Source of the DNA: Deltaproteobacteria bacterium
GTDB lineage: Bacteria; Myxococcota_A; Polyangia; HGW-17; SLPX01
DNA: 8,583 nucleotides
Assembly (NCBI GenBank): GCA_011390535.1
Contig: JAABSF010000091.1
Span: 1 to 8,583 of the forward strand
Reading direction: 5' to 3'
The notes below the pieces were generated by a model. The model was not told where the DNA came from. It searched no databases and saw only the letters and a list, made by a program, of their open reading frames with translations. Position numbers and translations under genes: made by a program. This document shows positions 1 to 5,774 of this stretch, piece after piece (position 1 is the stretch's first letter; every line of letters starts with the position of its first letter).

Positions 1-108
1 TTTGAAACAATTCATCCAAAACAAAAAGCCGCCATAACAAAAAAACCATCAAACTAACAAGGCTTAGCGCTCGCTTTCAAATAAATCGCCGGCCGAACAG
101 CGCATAGA

Positions 109-226
109 CCATGGCCGATCCGTTATTCGCTGCTATCCGCTCAACCACGAAAATCACTGCGTTTCTATAGGCCAAGGCTAAAAGTCGTAGCAGGGTCGAG
201 TGGATAGTGCTACTTCACAGAACCGC
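109..226. repeat. Structured dispersed repeat, copy A
   Basis: About 77% identical over ~119 aligned positions to copy C at 7329-7447, by hand alignment. The left block CCATGGCCGATCC is identical, as are the later blocks TTCTATAGGCC and AGTGGATAGT. An 11-bp stem can form between 132-142 (GCTATCCGCTC) and 198-208 (GAGTGGATAGT), with two G-U pairs, closing a 55-nt loop. A weaker inner pairing of 157-161 with 186-190 is possible. A 5-bp pairing of 90-94 (CGGCC) with 113-117 flanks the left end. The transcribed strand is not known. It could be a non-coding RNA, a leader element or a miniature mobile element; no transposase is nearby. Confidence 0.75.
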
Positions 227-259
227 GACCGTCACACACTCCCAGCGGATGGCAACCGT

Positions 260-288
260 TTGACTTATAGAACTGATCCGGCTAGCAT
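260..288 (+). promoter_or_regulatory. Putative sigma70-type promoter upstream of the OYE gene
   Basis: TTGACT at 260-265 (5 of 6 to consensus) is followed by a 17-bp spacer and TAGCAT at 283-288 (4 of 6). Transcription would start near 295, giving a leader of about 100 nt before the ATG at 397. It lies just downstream of repeat copy A, so that repeat would not be in this transcript. Supported by sequence match only. Confidence 0.4.
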
Positions 289-396
289 AATCTTGATTAT
301 AAGGCCTCGGTGCATACGGGAATATTTAAAACCCAATTGTTTTTTGTGCAACGTGGGCATTAAAAACATAGACCTTCATCGGATAACGTACGGTAT

Positions 397-1617
397 ATGT
401 CTAAAATCTTTGAACCTTTCTCTATCGCAGATCTTGAGCTTCCCAACAGAATCGTCCGATCCGCCACCGTTGAAAACCGTTCCACCGAAAAAGGTGAACC
501 AACAGTCGCCATGGGCGAGATGTACGGCGCCCTCGCGTCCGGAGGTGCGGGGCTCATTATCACAGGAGGGTGCTACGTTCAAAGGCACGGCCGCTCACTT
601 CGTTATCTAACAGGTGTCCACAGTGACAAAATGATCGGCCCGTTGAGCCGCCTCGTTGATAAAGTCCATGAAGCCGGTGGCCTCATCGCAATCCAGCTCT
701 ATCACGCCGGCCGGCAGACAAGACCGGAAGTTATCGGGGAAGATCCGGTCGCACCCTCACCTGTTAAAGACACCATGACCTGGGTGACCCCCAGAGCCAT
801 TAGCCAAAGAGAAATCGAAGAGACAATAGAGTCTTTCGGCGAAGCAGCGGAGAGGGCGGCTAAAGCCGGATTCGACGCCATAGAATTATTGGCAGGACAC
901 GGTTACTTGATCAATCAGTTTTTATCCAGGCGCACAAACCAGAGATCCGACGAATGGGGCGGCTCTTTAGAAAACCGAGCCCGCTTTTTACTGAAGACTA
1001 TTTCTTCTATACGGAGTGGTGGGGGAGGAAAGCTCCCCCTGTTGGTAAAAATCAACTCAGAAGACCACTTGCCGAGAGGGTTTACTTTGGAGGAGAGTTG
1101 CCGTGTTTGTGAGTGGCTGGAAGAAGCCCGTGTGGACGCCATCGAAGTGACCGGCGGGACTTTTGAATCAGCCCTGGATATAGCACGTGGGCAGATTCCT
1201 AAAAAAAAGATCTTAAAACAACTTCACGGAGCACAAAAGGTTATGGCAAGAATCGTGCTCCCGCTGATGCGGCGGCGTTTTGCCTTCAAAGAAGCCTATT
1301 TTTTAGAAAACGCCCTGGCCATAAAGCGACATGTACCGAATACACCCATGATTCTGGCCGGGGGCAACAGAAACCCCAAACACATGGATGAAATTTTATC
1401 CGGCGGCGATATTGATCTCTTGAGCCTCAGCCGGCCTTTCATTCGCGAACCTAACCTTGTAAAACGTTGGCAAAGCGGTGATCGGCGTCCTGCGACTTGT
1501 ATATCCTGTAATCAGTGCTTTGTCGCCATAGCCACCGATAAACCGGTTCGATGTTTTATAGAAAATCCCTGCTCTGAAGCCAATGACAGGTCTAACATGA
1601 ACACCTCTCCCATTTGA
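397..1617 (+). CDS. Old Yellow Enzyme family NADH:flavin oxidoreductase (FMN TIM barrel with C-terminal Fe-S cysteines)
   Basis: A 406-residue protein with the FMN-binding TIM barrel of the OYE family, which reduces activated C=C bonds with NAD(P)H in the cytosol. Landmarks are the N-terminal LPNRIVRSATVEN (15-27), the FMN-contact Q100 and the signature block GHGYLINQFLS (167-177) followed by DEWGGSLENRARF. Cys368, 371, 374 and 386 form CX2CX2CX11C, resembling the 4Fe-4S site of 2,4-dienoyl-CoA reductases, which usually read CX2CX3CX11C. The C-terminal FAD/NADH domain of those ~650-residue enzymes is absent, so this is the short form. Where many relatives have His-x-x-His before GY, the first His is Leu165. 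The ATG at 397 has only a weak ribosome binding site but fits the family's N-terminus. Substrate cannot be read from sequence. Confidence 0.88.
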   Translation: MSKIFEPFSIADLELPNRIVRSATVENRSTEKGEPTVAMGEMYGALASGGAGLIITGGCYVQRHGRSLRYLTGVHSDKMIGPLSRLVDKVHEAGGLIAIQLYHAGRQTRPEVIGEDPVAPSPVKDTMTWVTPRAISQREIEETIESFGEAAERAAKAGFDAIELLAGHGYLINQFLSRRTNQRSDEWGGSLENRARFLLKTISSIRSGGGGKLPLLVKINSEDHLPRGFTLEESCRVCEWLEEARVDAIEVTGGTFESALDIARGQIPKKKILKQLHGAQKVMARIVLPLMRRRFAFKEAYFLENALAIKRHVPNTPMILAGGNRNPKHMDEILSGGDIDLLSLSRPFIREPNLVKRWQSGDRRPATCISCNQCFVAIATDKPVRCFIENPCSEANDRSNMNTSPI

Positions 1618-1706
1618 GCCTTGAATGTTGAAAGGTGTTTGCGTCTTCTTGCAAGGAACTGATTCATGCGGTATGAAATGGCGGCGAATTGCTTAGGAGT
1701 AACGCT

Positions 1707-2171
1707 ATGGGAAGCGAGCGGCGAAGAGACGCCAGGCACGCAAAACGGATCGCGGTGATCCTAAAGGTTGAAGACACCACATATGAAGGCACCACCAGAA
1801 ACTTGAGCATGGGAGGGGCTTTTGTAGAGGTGGGGTTGAACCTCCCCGCCATAAAGGATCCGAGCGTAGAGATCGCGTTCTTTTTGCAGACCCAGAATAA
1901 TCCACAACCGATGGTCTGTGAAGGTCGCATATGCTGGCTGGAAGGAATTCTTCCAAACGGCACAGGGCTGGGAATCCAGTTTCAAGACTTATCCGAAGAA
2001 CAGATCGCTCTTTTAGAGGACTTCTTGACAAATGCAAATGGAGATGTGGACTCTACCACGGCGTTTCACCGCAGCGCCATTGAAAACACATTGGCCCGTT
2101 GGGTGGAAAACGGCCTTTTGTCTACAGAAGAAGCAGAAAAATATCGTTCGCGCATCTGCGATGATTCTTAA
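1707..2171 (+). CDS. PilZ domain protein (probable c-di-GMP receptor)
   Basis: A 154-residue soluble protein with an N-terminal PilZ domain. The c-di-GMP-binding motifs are both present: RRDAR (R6-R10, the RxxxR type) and NLSMGG (32-37, the [D/N]xSxxG type). Hydrophobic beta strands follow to about residue 105. The last ~40 residues are charged and probably helical, outside the canonical domain. The start at 1707 is preferred over an in-frame TTG at 1689 because TAGGAG at 1694-1699 sits 7 nt before the ATG. The gene is 89 bp after the oxidoreductase, on the same strand. No diguanylate cyclase or phosphodiesterase lies in the window, so the output partner is unknown. Confidence 0.85.
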   Translation: MGSERRRDARHAKRIAVILKVEDTTYEGTTRNLSMGGAFVEVGLNLPAIKDPSVEIAFFLQTQNNPQPMVCEGRICWLEGILPNGTGLGIQFQDLSEEQIALLEDFLTNANGDVDSTTAFHRSAIENTLARWVENGLLSTEEAEKYRSRICDDS

Positions 2172-2289
2172 ACGCCTAATGATAGAAGATCACTGCAACT
2201 TTCGCTTCAGCGCTAATAAACAGCTTAGGTTAAAGAACAAACTAAAAACAAGCAGAAAGAAAAAGAAACAATAATGAAGAGGTAGGAAC

Positions 2290-2820
2290 ATGATCGTAAG
2301 CTGCCGGAAAGATTTTCACTGCGATAGCCAGACATATTTCAAAGAACTTTTCAACTATGAATCAAGGGAGCCCCGTGAAACAAAAGGCCGGGGAGCTCTC
2401 AGCTTCAGGGTAAAGGAAAGTGATACCAACAGCCCGACTTGGAAACACAAGGTTGAGTTTAAAGAACAAATAGATGCCCCTGCGCCGGTGCGCAAGCTCA
2501 TGGGAGAGACGGTGTTGGTGGAAGAGGAGATAATCTGGACTCCAGGTGAAAACAAAGCACACGTAACCTATCGGCCCGGCACATTGGCAAAAAAGACCCA
2601 TATCTCAGGCACTCTCACCGCCGAAGACACAGAAAAGGGTGATTGCCGTGTCACCATGGAAACCGAAGTAAAAATCAAAGTATTCGCATTAGGCAGCATT
2701 ATGGAAAAGACAGCCGCAGGAAAACTGCAAAAAGACTTTGAAAAAGATGTGACCTATTTCAATCAAGTTCTGGCCCCGACGCTAAAAGAGCAATCGAACC
2801 CCGAAAAAAACAACTTTTAG
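2290..2820 (+). CDS. START/SRPBCC-fold protein, DUF2505-like
   Basis: A 176-residue soluble protein without signal peptide or membrane segment. The pattern suggests the DUF2505 branch of the SRPBCC (START-like, hydrophobic ligand-binding) superfamily. It has alternating beta strands, a central VEEEIIWTP (77-85), a proline-containing strand near YRPGTLAKKTHISG (94-107), and a C-terminal amphipathic helix beginning FALGSIMEKTAAGKL (132-146). This assignment is by eye and should be held loosely; no catalytic motif is evident. The ribosome binding site is good, with AGAGG at 2278-2282 and AGGA at 2284-2287 just before the ATG. It lies 118 bp downstream of the PilZ gene across a purine-rich spacer that shows no terminator. 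The ligand is unknown. Confidence 0.6.
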   Translation: MIVSCRKDFHCDSQTYFKELFNYESREPRETKGRGALSFRVKESDTNSPTWKHKVEFKEQIDAPAPVRKLMGETVLVEEEIIWTPGENKAHVTYRPGTLAKKTHISGTLTAEDTEKGDCRVTMETEVKIKVFALGSIMEKTAAGKLQKDFEKDVTYFNQVLAPTLKEQSNPEKNNF

Positions 2821-2823
2821 ACT

Positions 2824-2852
2824 TTGACACGATTGAGCTGTTTCTATATATT
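2824..2852 (+). promoter_or_regulatory. Strong sigma70-type promoter for the two-TM protein gene
   Basis: TTGACA at 2824-2829 (6 of 6), a 17-bp spacer, and TATATT at 2847-2852 (5 of 6). The predicted start near 2859 falls just before a stable hairpin at 2861-2879. The -35 box begins 4 bp after the stop codon of the preceding gene. Confidence 0.6.
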
Positions 2853-2860
2853 TCAGCTAC

Positions 2861-2933
2861 GTGCGGTTCTTTTCCGCACAAAAACATTTGTCGAGGAGCC
2901 TGACCGGATAAGTATCAACGGTTCGCGCCTCGA
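2861..2933 (+). promoter_or_regulatory. Structured 5' leader with two hairpins
   Basis: The leader of the 2957-3409 gene can fold into two stems. The first pairs GTGCGG (2861-2866) with CCGCAC (2874-2879) right at the predicted RNA 5' end, a position that often protects mRNA. The second pairs TCGAGG (2891-2896) with CCTCGA (2928-2933), and inside it GACCG (2902-2906) with CGGTT (2919-2923) around a 12-nt loop. The ribosome binding site AAGGAGG (2941-2947) lies 7 nt after the second stem and stays single-stranded in this fold. I do not recognise it as a known riboswitch. Confidence 0.4.
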
Positions 2934-2956
2934 ACGGCCCAAGGAGGAAACAGGCC

Positions 2957-3409
2957 ATGCAAGCTATCGGTTATCTGGCCGTTATCATCGCGGCTTCAAC
3001 TTTTGTTTTTGTTCTGCTCATGGTGGTGGTGGGGGTCGTGCTGGGAGGGATCCATTCAAAGAACTCCGTCAAGATCGAAGATCCCATGGAAGGCGATCCG
3101 GATGTGATCTCCGGAACAGCTCCTCCTTTGCCAAAAGGGGAAATGAATCCCTTCGAAGCGACCTCGGTTAAACCGAGTCTGCCTTTCATGATCGCCGCGC
3201 TACTGGTCATGTTCGCAATCATCGGATTCAGCGCTTACGGGCTTCGAGAGATGGCTGGGAGTACCGGGACCACCGAAGCGATGCGCCAAGAGGCAAAAGA
3301 TCGCGCAGCAAAGAACAAAAATCGGTATGACACCGGCGCTGAACTGGAAGAGCTCCCCGAGGAAGATACAAAGAAAAAGAAATCCATGGAAGATGCTCTC
3401 GGCCAGTAA
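2957..3409 (+). CDS. Hypothetical membrane protein with two predicted transmembrane segments
   Basis: A 150-residue protein I cannot assign to a named family. A hydrophobic N-terminal helix spans about residues 5-31. A polar 43-residue segment rich in Pro, Glu and Asp follows, then a second hydrophobic helix at about 75-95. The tail of ~55 residues is highly charged and ends in alternating acidic (EELPEEDT) and lysine (KKKK) runs. No cysteine, metal-binding or enzymatic motif is seen. The ATG at 2957 is fixed by AAGGAGG at 2941-2947, 9 nt upstream. Its own promoter and leader suggest an independent, well-expressed transcript. A small inner-membrane anchor or complex subunit would fit, but that is only a guess. 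Confidence 0.75.
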   Translation: MQAIGYLAVIIAASTFVFVLLMVVVGVVLGGIHSKNSVKIEDPMEGDPDVISGTAPPLPKGEMNPFEATSVKPSLPFMIAALLVMFAIIGFSAYGLREMAGSTGTTEAMRQEAKDRAAKNKNRYDTGAELEELPEEDTKKKKSMEDALGQ

Positions 3410-3774
3410 CCCAAAACCTTCACCCCCATATTGTCTCTCCGTGAAAATTCTAACCTTTCATTCCTTTCATTCCTGACAGTATTCAAACACCAACTTATTA
3501 GAGTTTGAAGGTGGTAATATGAATGTTTCCTCCCCCACAGCCGAGAGGAAAGCTTTTCAGGCAGGATACTGTCGTAGTTTTTTCAGCCTTTTGGCTTTTA
3601 CTCAAACAATAGAAGATGAGGACACCCGGCGACAAAGTGAATAGTTGGGGATTCCTGCCGGGACACAATGTCCCAAGGGAAGATCTGAGATTTACTATTG
3701 GGAGACGAAGTCCAAAGAGGAAAGGTGAGATTTGCTATCGGGAGACAAAGTCCAAAGGAGAGATCTGAGATTTA
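3410..3774. other. Convergent intergenic region between the two-TM protein gene and rho
   Basis: No gene seen. It holds a 9-bp direct duplication CCTTTCATT (3454-3462 and 3463-3471) and an AT-rich inverted repeat TTCAAAC/GTTTGAA (3482-3488 with 3503-3509). A weak stem AGCC-TTTT-GGCT lies at 3585-3596, followed by three T residues. An inverted repeat CCCGGC/GCCGGG (3625-3630 with 3657-3662) competes with the start of the 40-bp tandem array at 3660. No clear intrinsic terminator with a long U-run exists for either flanking gene, so Rho-dependent ends are possible. Confidence 0.5.
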
Positions 3775-3779
3775 CTACT
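3660..3779. repeat. 40-bp tandem repeat array overlapping the rho stop codon
   Basis: Three consecutive units of exactly 40 bp: 3660-3699, 3700-3739 and 3740-3779. Each opens with GGGA-CAC/GAC-type sequence and GTCC, and carries GAGATTT-[AG]CTA near its end. Units 2 and 3 differ at only a few positions. Unit 1 begins with a perfect inverted repeat GGGACA-CAA-TGTCCC. The next 40-bp register starts at 3780 inside rho with another inverted repeat, CGACA-TGC-TGTCG. The rho stop codon (3775-3777) lies in the last five bases of unit 3. Confidence 0.8.
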
Positions 3780-5022
3780 GCGACATGCTGTCGATAAATT
3801 CCTGGTTGGAGCCCGTCTTTGAGATCTTGTCACGCAAGAACTCCATGGCGTCAATGACGTTGAGTGGATGTAGAAGCTGGCGCAGAATCCATACACGGTT
3901 GAGAATATCCGGCTGTAACAAGAGCTCTTCTTTTCTCGTTCCGGATTTGTTGATGTCCAGGCATGGAAAAATCCTCTTCTCCATGAGCTTCCTGTCCAAG
4001 TGTATTTCGCTGTTGCCGGTCCCTTTGAACTCTTCAAAAATAACCTCGTCCATTCTGGACCCTGTGTCCACCAACGCCGTGGAAATTATTGTGAGACTTC
4101 CCCCCTCTTCCACGTTTCGAGCCGCACCGAAAAATCTCTTCGGTTTATGCAAGGCGTTGGAATCCACACCACCCGACAGGATCTTGCCGGACGGGGGAAC
4201 TACCGTGTTGTAAGCCCGAGCCAAACGAGTAATTGAATCCAACAAGATGACAACATCTTTTTGGTGCTCCACGAGCCGTTTTGCCTTCTCGATCACCATC
4301 TCGGCGACCTGAACATGTCTCGCCGCCGGCTCGTCGAATGTAGAGCTGATAACCTCGCCATCAACACTACGATCCATGTCGGTGACCTCTTCCGGCCTCT
4401 CATCTATGAGCAAAACAATGGTAATGATCTCTTCATGGTTGGCGGTTATTGCGTTCGCGATGTCCTGCAACAACATGGTCTTACCGGCTCGAGGAGGAGA
4501 CACGATCAAACAGCGCTGCCCTTTTCCAATAGGGGACAAAAGATCTACGATTCTGGTAGAGAGATTTTTAGAATCGTATTCAAGGTTGAGCTTATCCTCG
4601 GGATACAAGGGCGTAAGATTATCAAAAAGAGTCTTTGCCCGCTGAGCATCCGGGGGCTCATGGTTTACCTTCGAGACCTTAAGCAGAGCAAAGTAACGCT
4701 CGGAATCCTTGGGCGGACGAATCTGCCCCCGGACCGTGTCTCCCGTTCTCAGCCCAAATCTTCTAATTTGGGAAGGTGAAACATAAATATCATCCGGCCC
4801 TGGAAGGTAGTTGTAATCCGGCGCGCGCAGAAAACCGAATCCGTCAGGGAGTGTTTCTAAAACGCCCTCCCCAAAAATCTCTTTCTTTTTGTCACTCACC
4901 GCTTTCAAAAGAGAAAAGATGAGATCCGAACGTCTCATGTTGGAAGCGTCATCGATTCCGTTGTCCAGAGCGGTTTGAGTAAGTTCCTTGATGTTTAGTT
5001 TCTTTAGTTCACTTAAATCCAT
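3775..5022 (-). CDS. rho: Transcription termination factor Rho
   Basis: A 415-residue homologue of the hexameric RNA helicase that ends transcription at Rho-dependent sites. The N-terminal helical domain begins MDLSELKKLNIKEL. A cold-shock-like RNA-binding fold follows, with GFGFLR at 61-66. The ATPase core has Walker A SPPRAGKT (175-182), Walker B VVILLD (257-262), the Q-loop LSGGVDSNAL (282-291) and the R-loop KGTGNSE (333-339), all intact. Length is close to the E. coli protein and no acidic insertion domain is present. The start is supported by GAGGA shortly upstream on the minus strand. The gene is divergent from acyP; the stop lies in a 40-bp tandem array. The ~430-bp upstream gap leaves room for a long leader, as in E. 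coli, where rho is autogenously attenuated; whether that happens here is not shown. Confidence 0.98.
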   Translation of the reverse strand: MDLSELKKLNIKELTQTALDNGIDDASNMRRSDLIFSLLKAVSDKKKEIFGEGVLETLPDGFGFLRAPDYNYLPGPDDIYVSPSQIRRFGLRTGDTVRGQIRPPKDSERYFALLKVSKVNHEPPDAQRAKTLFDNLTPLYPEDKLNLEYDSKNLSTRIVDLLSPIGKGQRCLIVSPPRAGKTMLLQDIANAITANHEEIITIVLLIDERPEEVTDMDRSVDGEVISSTFDEPAARHVQVAEMVIEKAKRLVEHQKDVVILLDSITRLARAYNTVVPPSGKILSGGVDSNALHKPKRFFGAARNVEEGGSLTIISTALVDTGSRMDEVIFEEFKGTGNSEIHLDRKLMEKRIFPCLDINKSGTRKEELLLQPDILNRVWILRQLLHPLNVIDAMEFLRDKISKTGSNQEFIDSMSQ

Positions 5023-5077
5023 TGCTTTTCCTCGTAGCCGAAATTAGCGGTCTCCTCTTAGCCGTTTGTATTTTTTT

Positions 5078-5185
5078 TCATTTGTTTTTTTTGGCTGGAG
5101 CATAACCAGTTGTTATGTTGTTAAGGGTGCGGTTTCTGAAAACCACCCGATCAAGAGTGCTCGGATGGTATATCTCCTGCTTCAT
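5078..5185 (-). other. Possible 35-codon leader ORF upstream of rho
   Basis: An ATG at 5185 (minus strand) opens a 35-codon frame beginning MKQEIYHPS and ending in lysines and TGA, 55 bp before the rho start codon. E. coli rho also has a short leader peptide of about this size, but I see no sequence resemblance. There is no good ribosome binding site before the ATG, so chance is a real possibility. Confidence 0.2.
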
Positions 5186-5197
5186 ATATATTCAACG

Positions 5198-5232
5198 AAC
5201 CGACTGAGGGCCGAGATCGGTTTATCTTTTTT
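5198..5232 (+). terminator. Intrinsic-terminator-like hairpin of unclear purpose
   Basis: AACCGA (5198-5203) pairs with TCGGTT (5217-5222), extended by CT/AG across a bulged A, with an 8-nt loop. The stem runs into TTTATCTTTTTT (5221-5232). It points in the plus direction, yet lies upstream of the predicted acyP promoter and nothing plus-oriented precedes it. It could end antisense transcription into the control region or a short RNA. Confidence 0.35.
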
Positions 5233-5233
5233 C

Positions 5234-5309
5234 TGAGTCAGTTCTAAAGGTTGACTCAAAAATAACTCCGGGATTCGTACGTCGGTCCTGCGATCTTATT
5301 TTTGAGTCA
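5234..5309. promoter_or_regulatory. Operator-like cluster: three TGASTCA heptamers and a 14-bp inverted repeat
   Basis: The near-palindromic heptamer occurs at 5234-5240 (TGAGTCA), 5252-5258 (TGACTCA) and 5303-5309 (TGAGTCA). The second and third lie in a perfect 14-bp inverted repeat, TGACTCAAAAATAA (5252-5265) and its complement (5296-5309), separated by 30 bp. The first and third are part of a 24-bp direct repeat (5224-5247 and 5293-5316, 20 of 24 matching). The last heptamer covers the -35 box of the acyP promoter, a typical place for a repressor site. It could also act as alternative RNA hairpins in the rho leader. Confidence 0.55.
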
Positions 5310-5330
5310 GCCCTAAGCCTCGTCTATAAA
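5302..5330 (+). promoter_or_regulatory. Putative sigma70-type promoter for acyP-kinase operon
   Basis: TTGAGT at 5302-5307 (4 of 6), a 17-bp spacer, and TATAAA at 5325-5330 (5 of 6). The predicted start near 5337 gives a leader of about 115 nt. The -35 box is embedded in the right arm of the 14-bp inverted repeat. Confidence 0.5.
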
Positions 5331-5452
5331 TCCCTTAAATCAAGGTCATTTGACGTTTTCGTTGACTTTGGCGAGTTTCGCGATGACAGTAGTTGCGGTT
5401 TTCGACCGTGTCAAGGGTTTTTACAGCTTTTTTATACATTAGGAGGTTTTTA

Positions 5453-5761
5453 ATGGAACTTAAGCTGATGAGATTTTTTGTTTCAGGGAGAGTTCAGGGG
5501 GTTGCCTTTAGGTACTATACAGTGAGGGAGGCCGAGAAGCTGGGTCTTCGGGGATGGGTGAAAAATCTCGCTGATGGGCGGGTTGAACTATTGGTTTTGG
5601 GACATTCAAACGAAGTTAAACAGCTCTTTAATTGGGCTCATCACGGCCCCCCATCGGCTTCGGTGGAGAAAGTTGAGATCTCCCGGGAAGATTGGATCTC
5701 ACTGCCCGATGACAAAAACAAGGTGGAAAACATCCCCTCAACCTTTGAAATAAAATACTGA
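5453..5761 (+). CDS. acyP: Acylphosphatase
   Basis: A small cytosolic enzyme of 102 residues, close to the usual 90-100, that hydrolyses the carboxyl-phosphate bond of acyl phosphates. The two family signatures are present in order: GRVQGVAFRYYT (12-23), whose Arg binds the phosphate, and GWVKNLADGRVE (33-44), whose Asn positions the nucleophilic water. Start choice: TAGGAGG lies 5-6 nt before the ATG at 5453, so an in-frame ATG at 5393 that adds 20 non-family residues is rejected. The stop is 13 bp before the sensor kinase gene on the same strand, so the two are probably co-transcribed from the promoter at 5302-5330. The physiological substrate of bacterial acylphosphatases is generally uncertain. 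Confidence 0.95.
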   Translation: MELKLMRFFVSGRVQGVAFRYYTVREAEKLGLRGWVKNLADGRVELLVLGHSNEVKQLFNWAHHGPPSASVEKVEISREDWISLPDDKNKVENIPSTFEIKY

Positions 5762-5774
5762 GATAAGAGTAAAA

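Larger units (their letters stand above)
1..396. other. Non-coding region upstream of the OYE gene
   Basis: No convincing gene starts in this stretch. A reading frame from 200 to 610 exists but runs into the oxidoreductase gene in another frame and resembles nothing. The first 80 bases are A-rich. Bases 109-226 are repeat copy A, and 260-288 is a plausible promoter; both are listed separately. The remaining ~100 bases before the gene at 397 are AT-rich and show no strong hairpin. Confidence 0.6.
5023..5452. other. Divergent control region between rho and acyP
   Basis: No established gene. On the plus strand, reading from rho to acyP, there are T-runs at 5071-5078 and in 5084-5092. A hairpin CATAAC/GTTATG sits at 5101-5117. 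A 9-bp hairpin follows, GGGT with ACCC and GGTTT with AAACC (5125-5148), with a two-base bulge. Then come a terminator-like hairpin (5198-5232), three TGASTCA heptamers and the acyP promoter. The rho leader would contain the first hairpins on the minus strand. I found no convincing minus-strand promoter for rho. Confidence 0.6.

Noticed and set aside
200..610. A 136-codon frame before the OYE gene
   Set aside because: It starts in repeat A and overlaps the OYE gene by more than 200 bp in another frame; composition is not protein-like.
2861..2956. Cyclic di-GMP riboswitch in the leader of the two-TM protein gene, considered because a PilZ gene is nearby
   Set aside because: Conserved GEMM motifs are not present; only simple hairpins are seen.
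2824..3171. A 115-codon frame overlapping the two-TM protein gene
   Set aside because: It covers the promoter and leader and ends within the real gene; no ribosome binding site, while the other frame has AAGGAGG and two membrane segments.
3660..3779. CRISPR array
   Set aside because: The 40-bp units abut each other with no unique spacers, so it is a plain tandem repeat.
5393..5452. Longer acyP start at 5393
   Set aside because: It would add 20 residues absent from the family; AGGAGG is placed correctly for the ATG at 5453.
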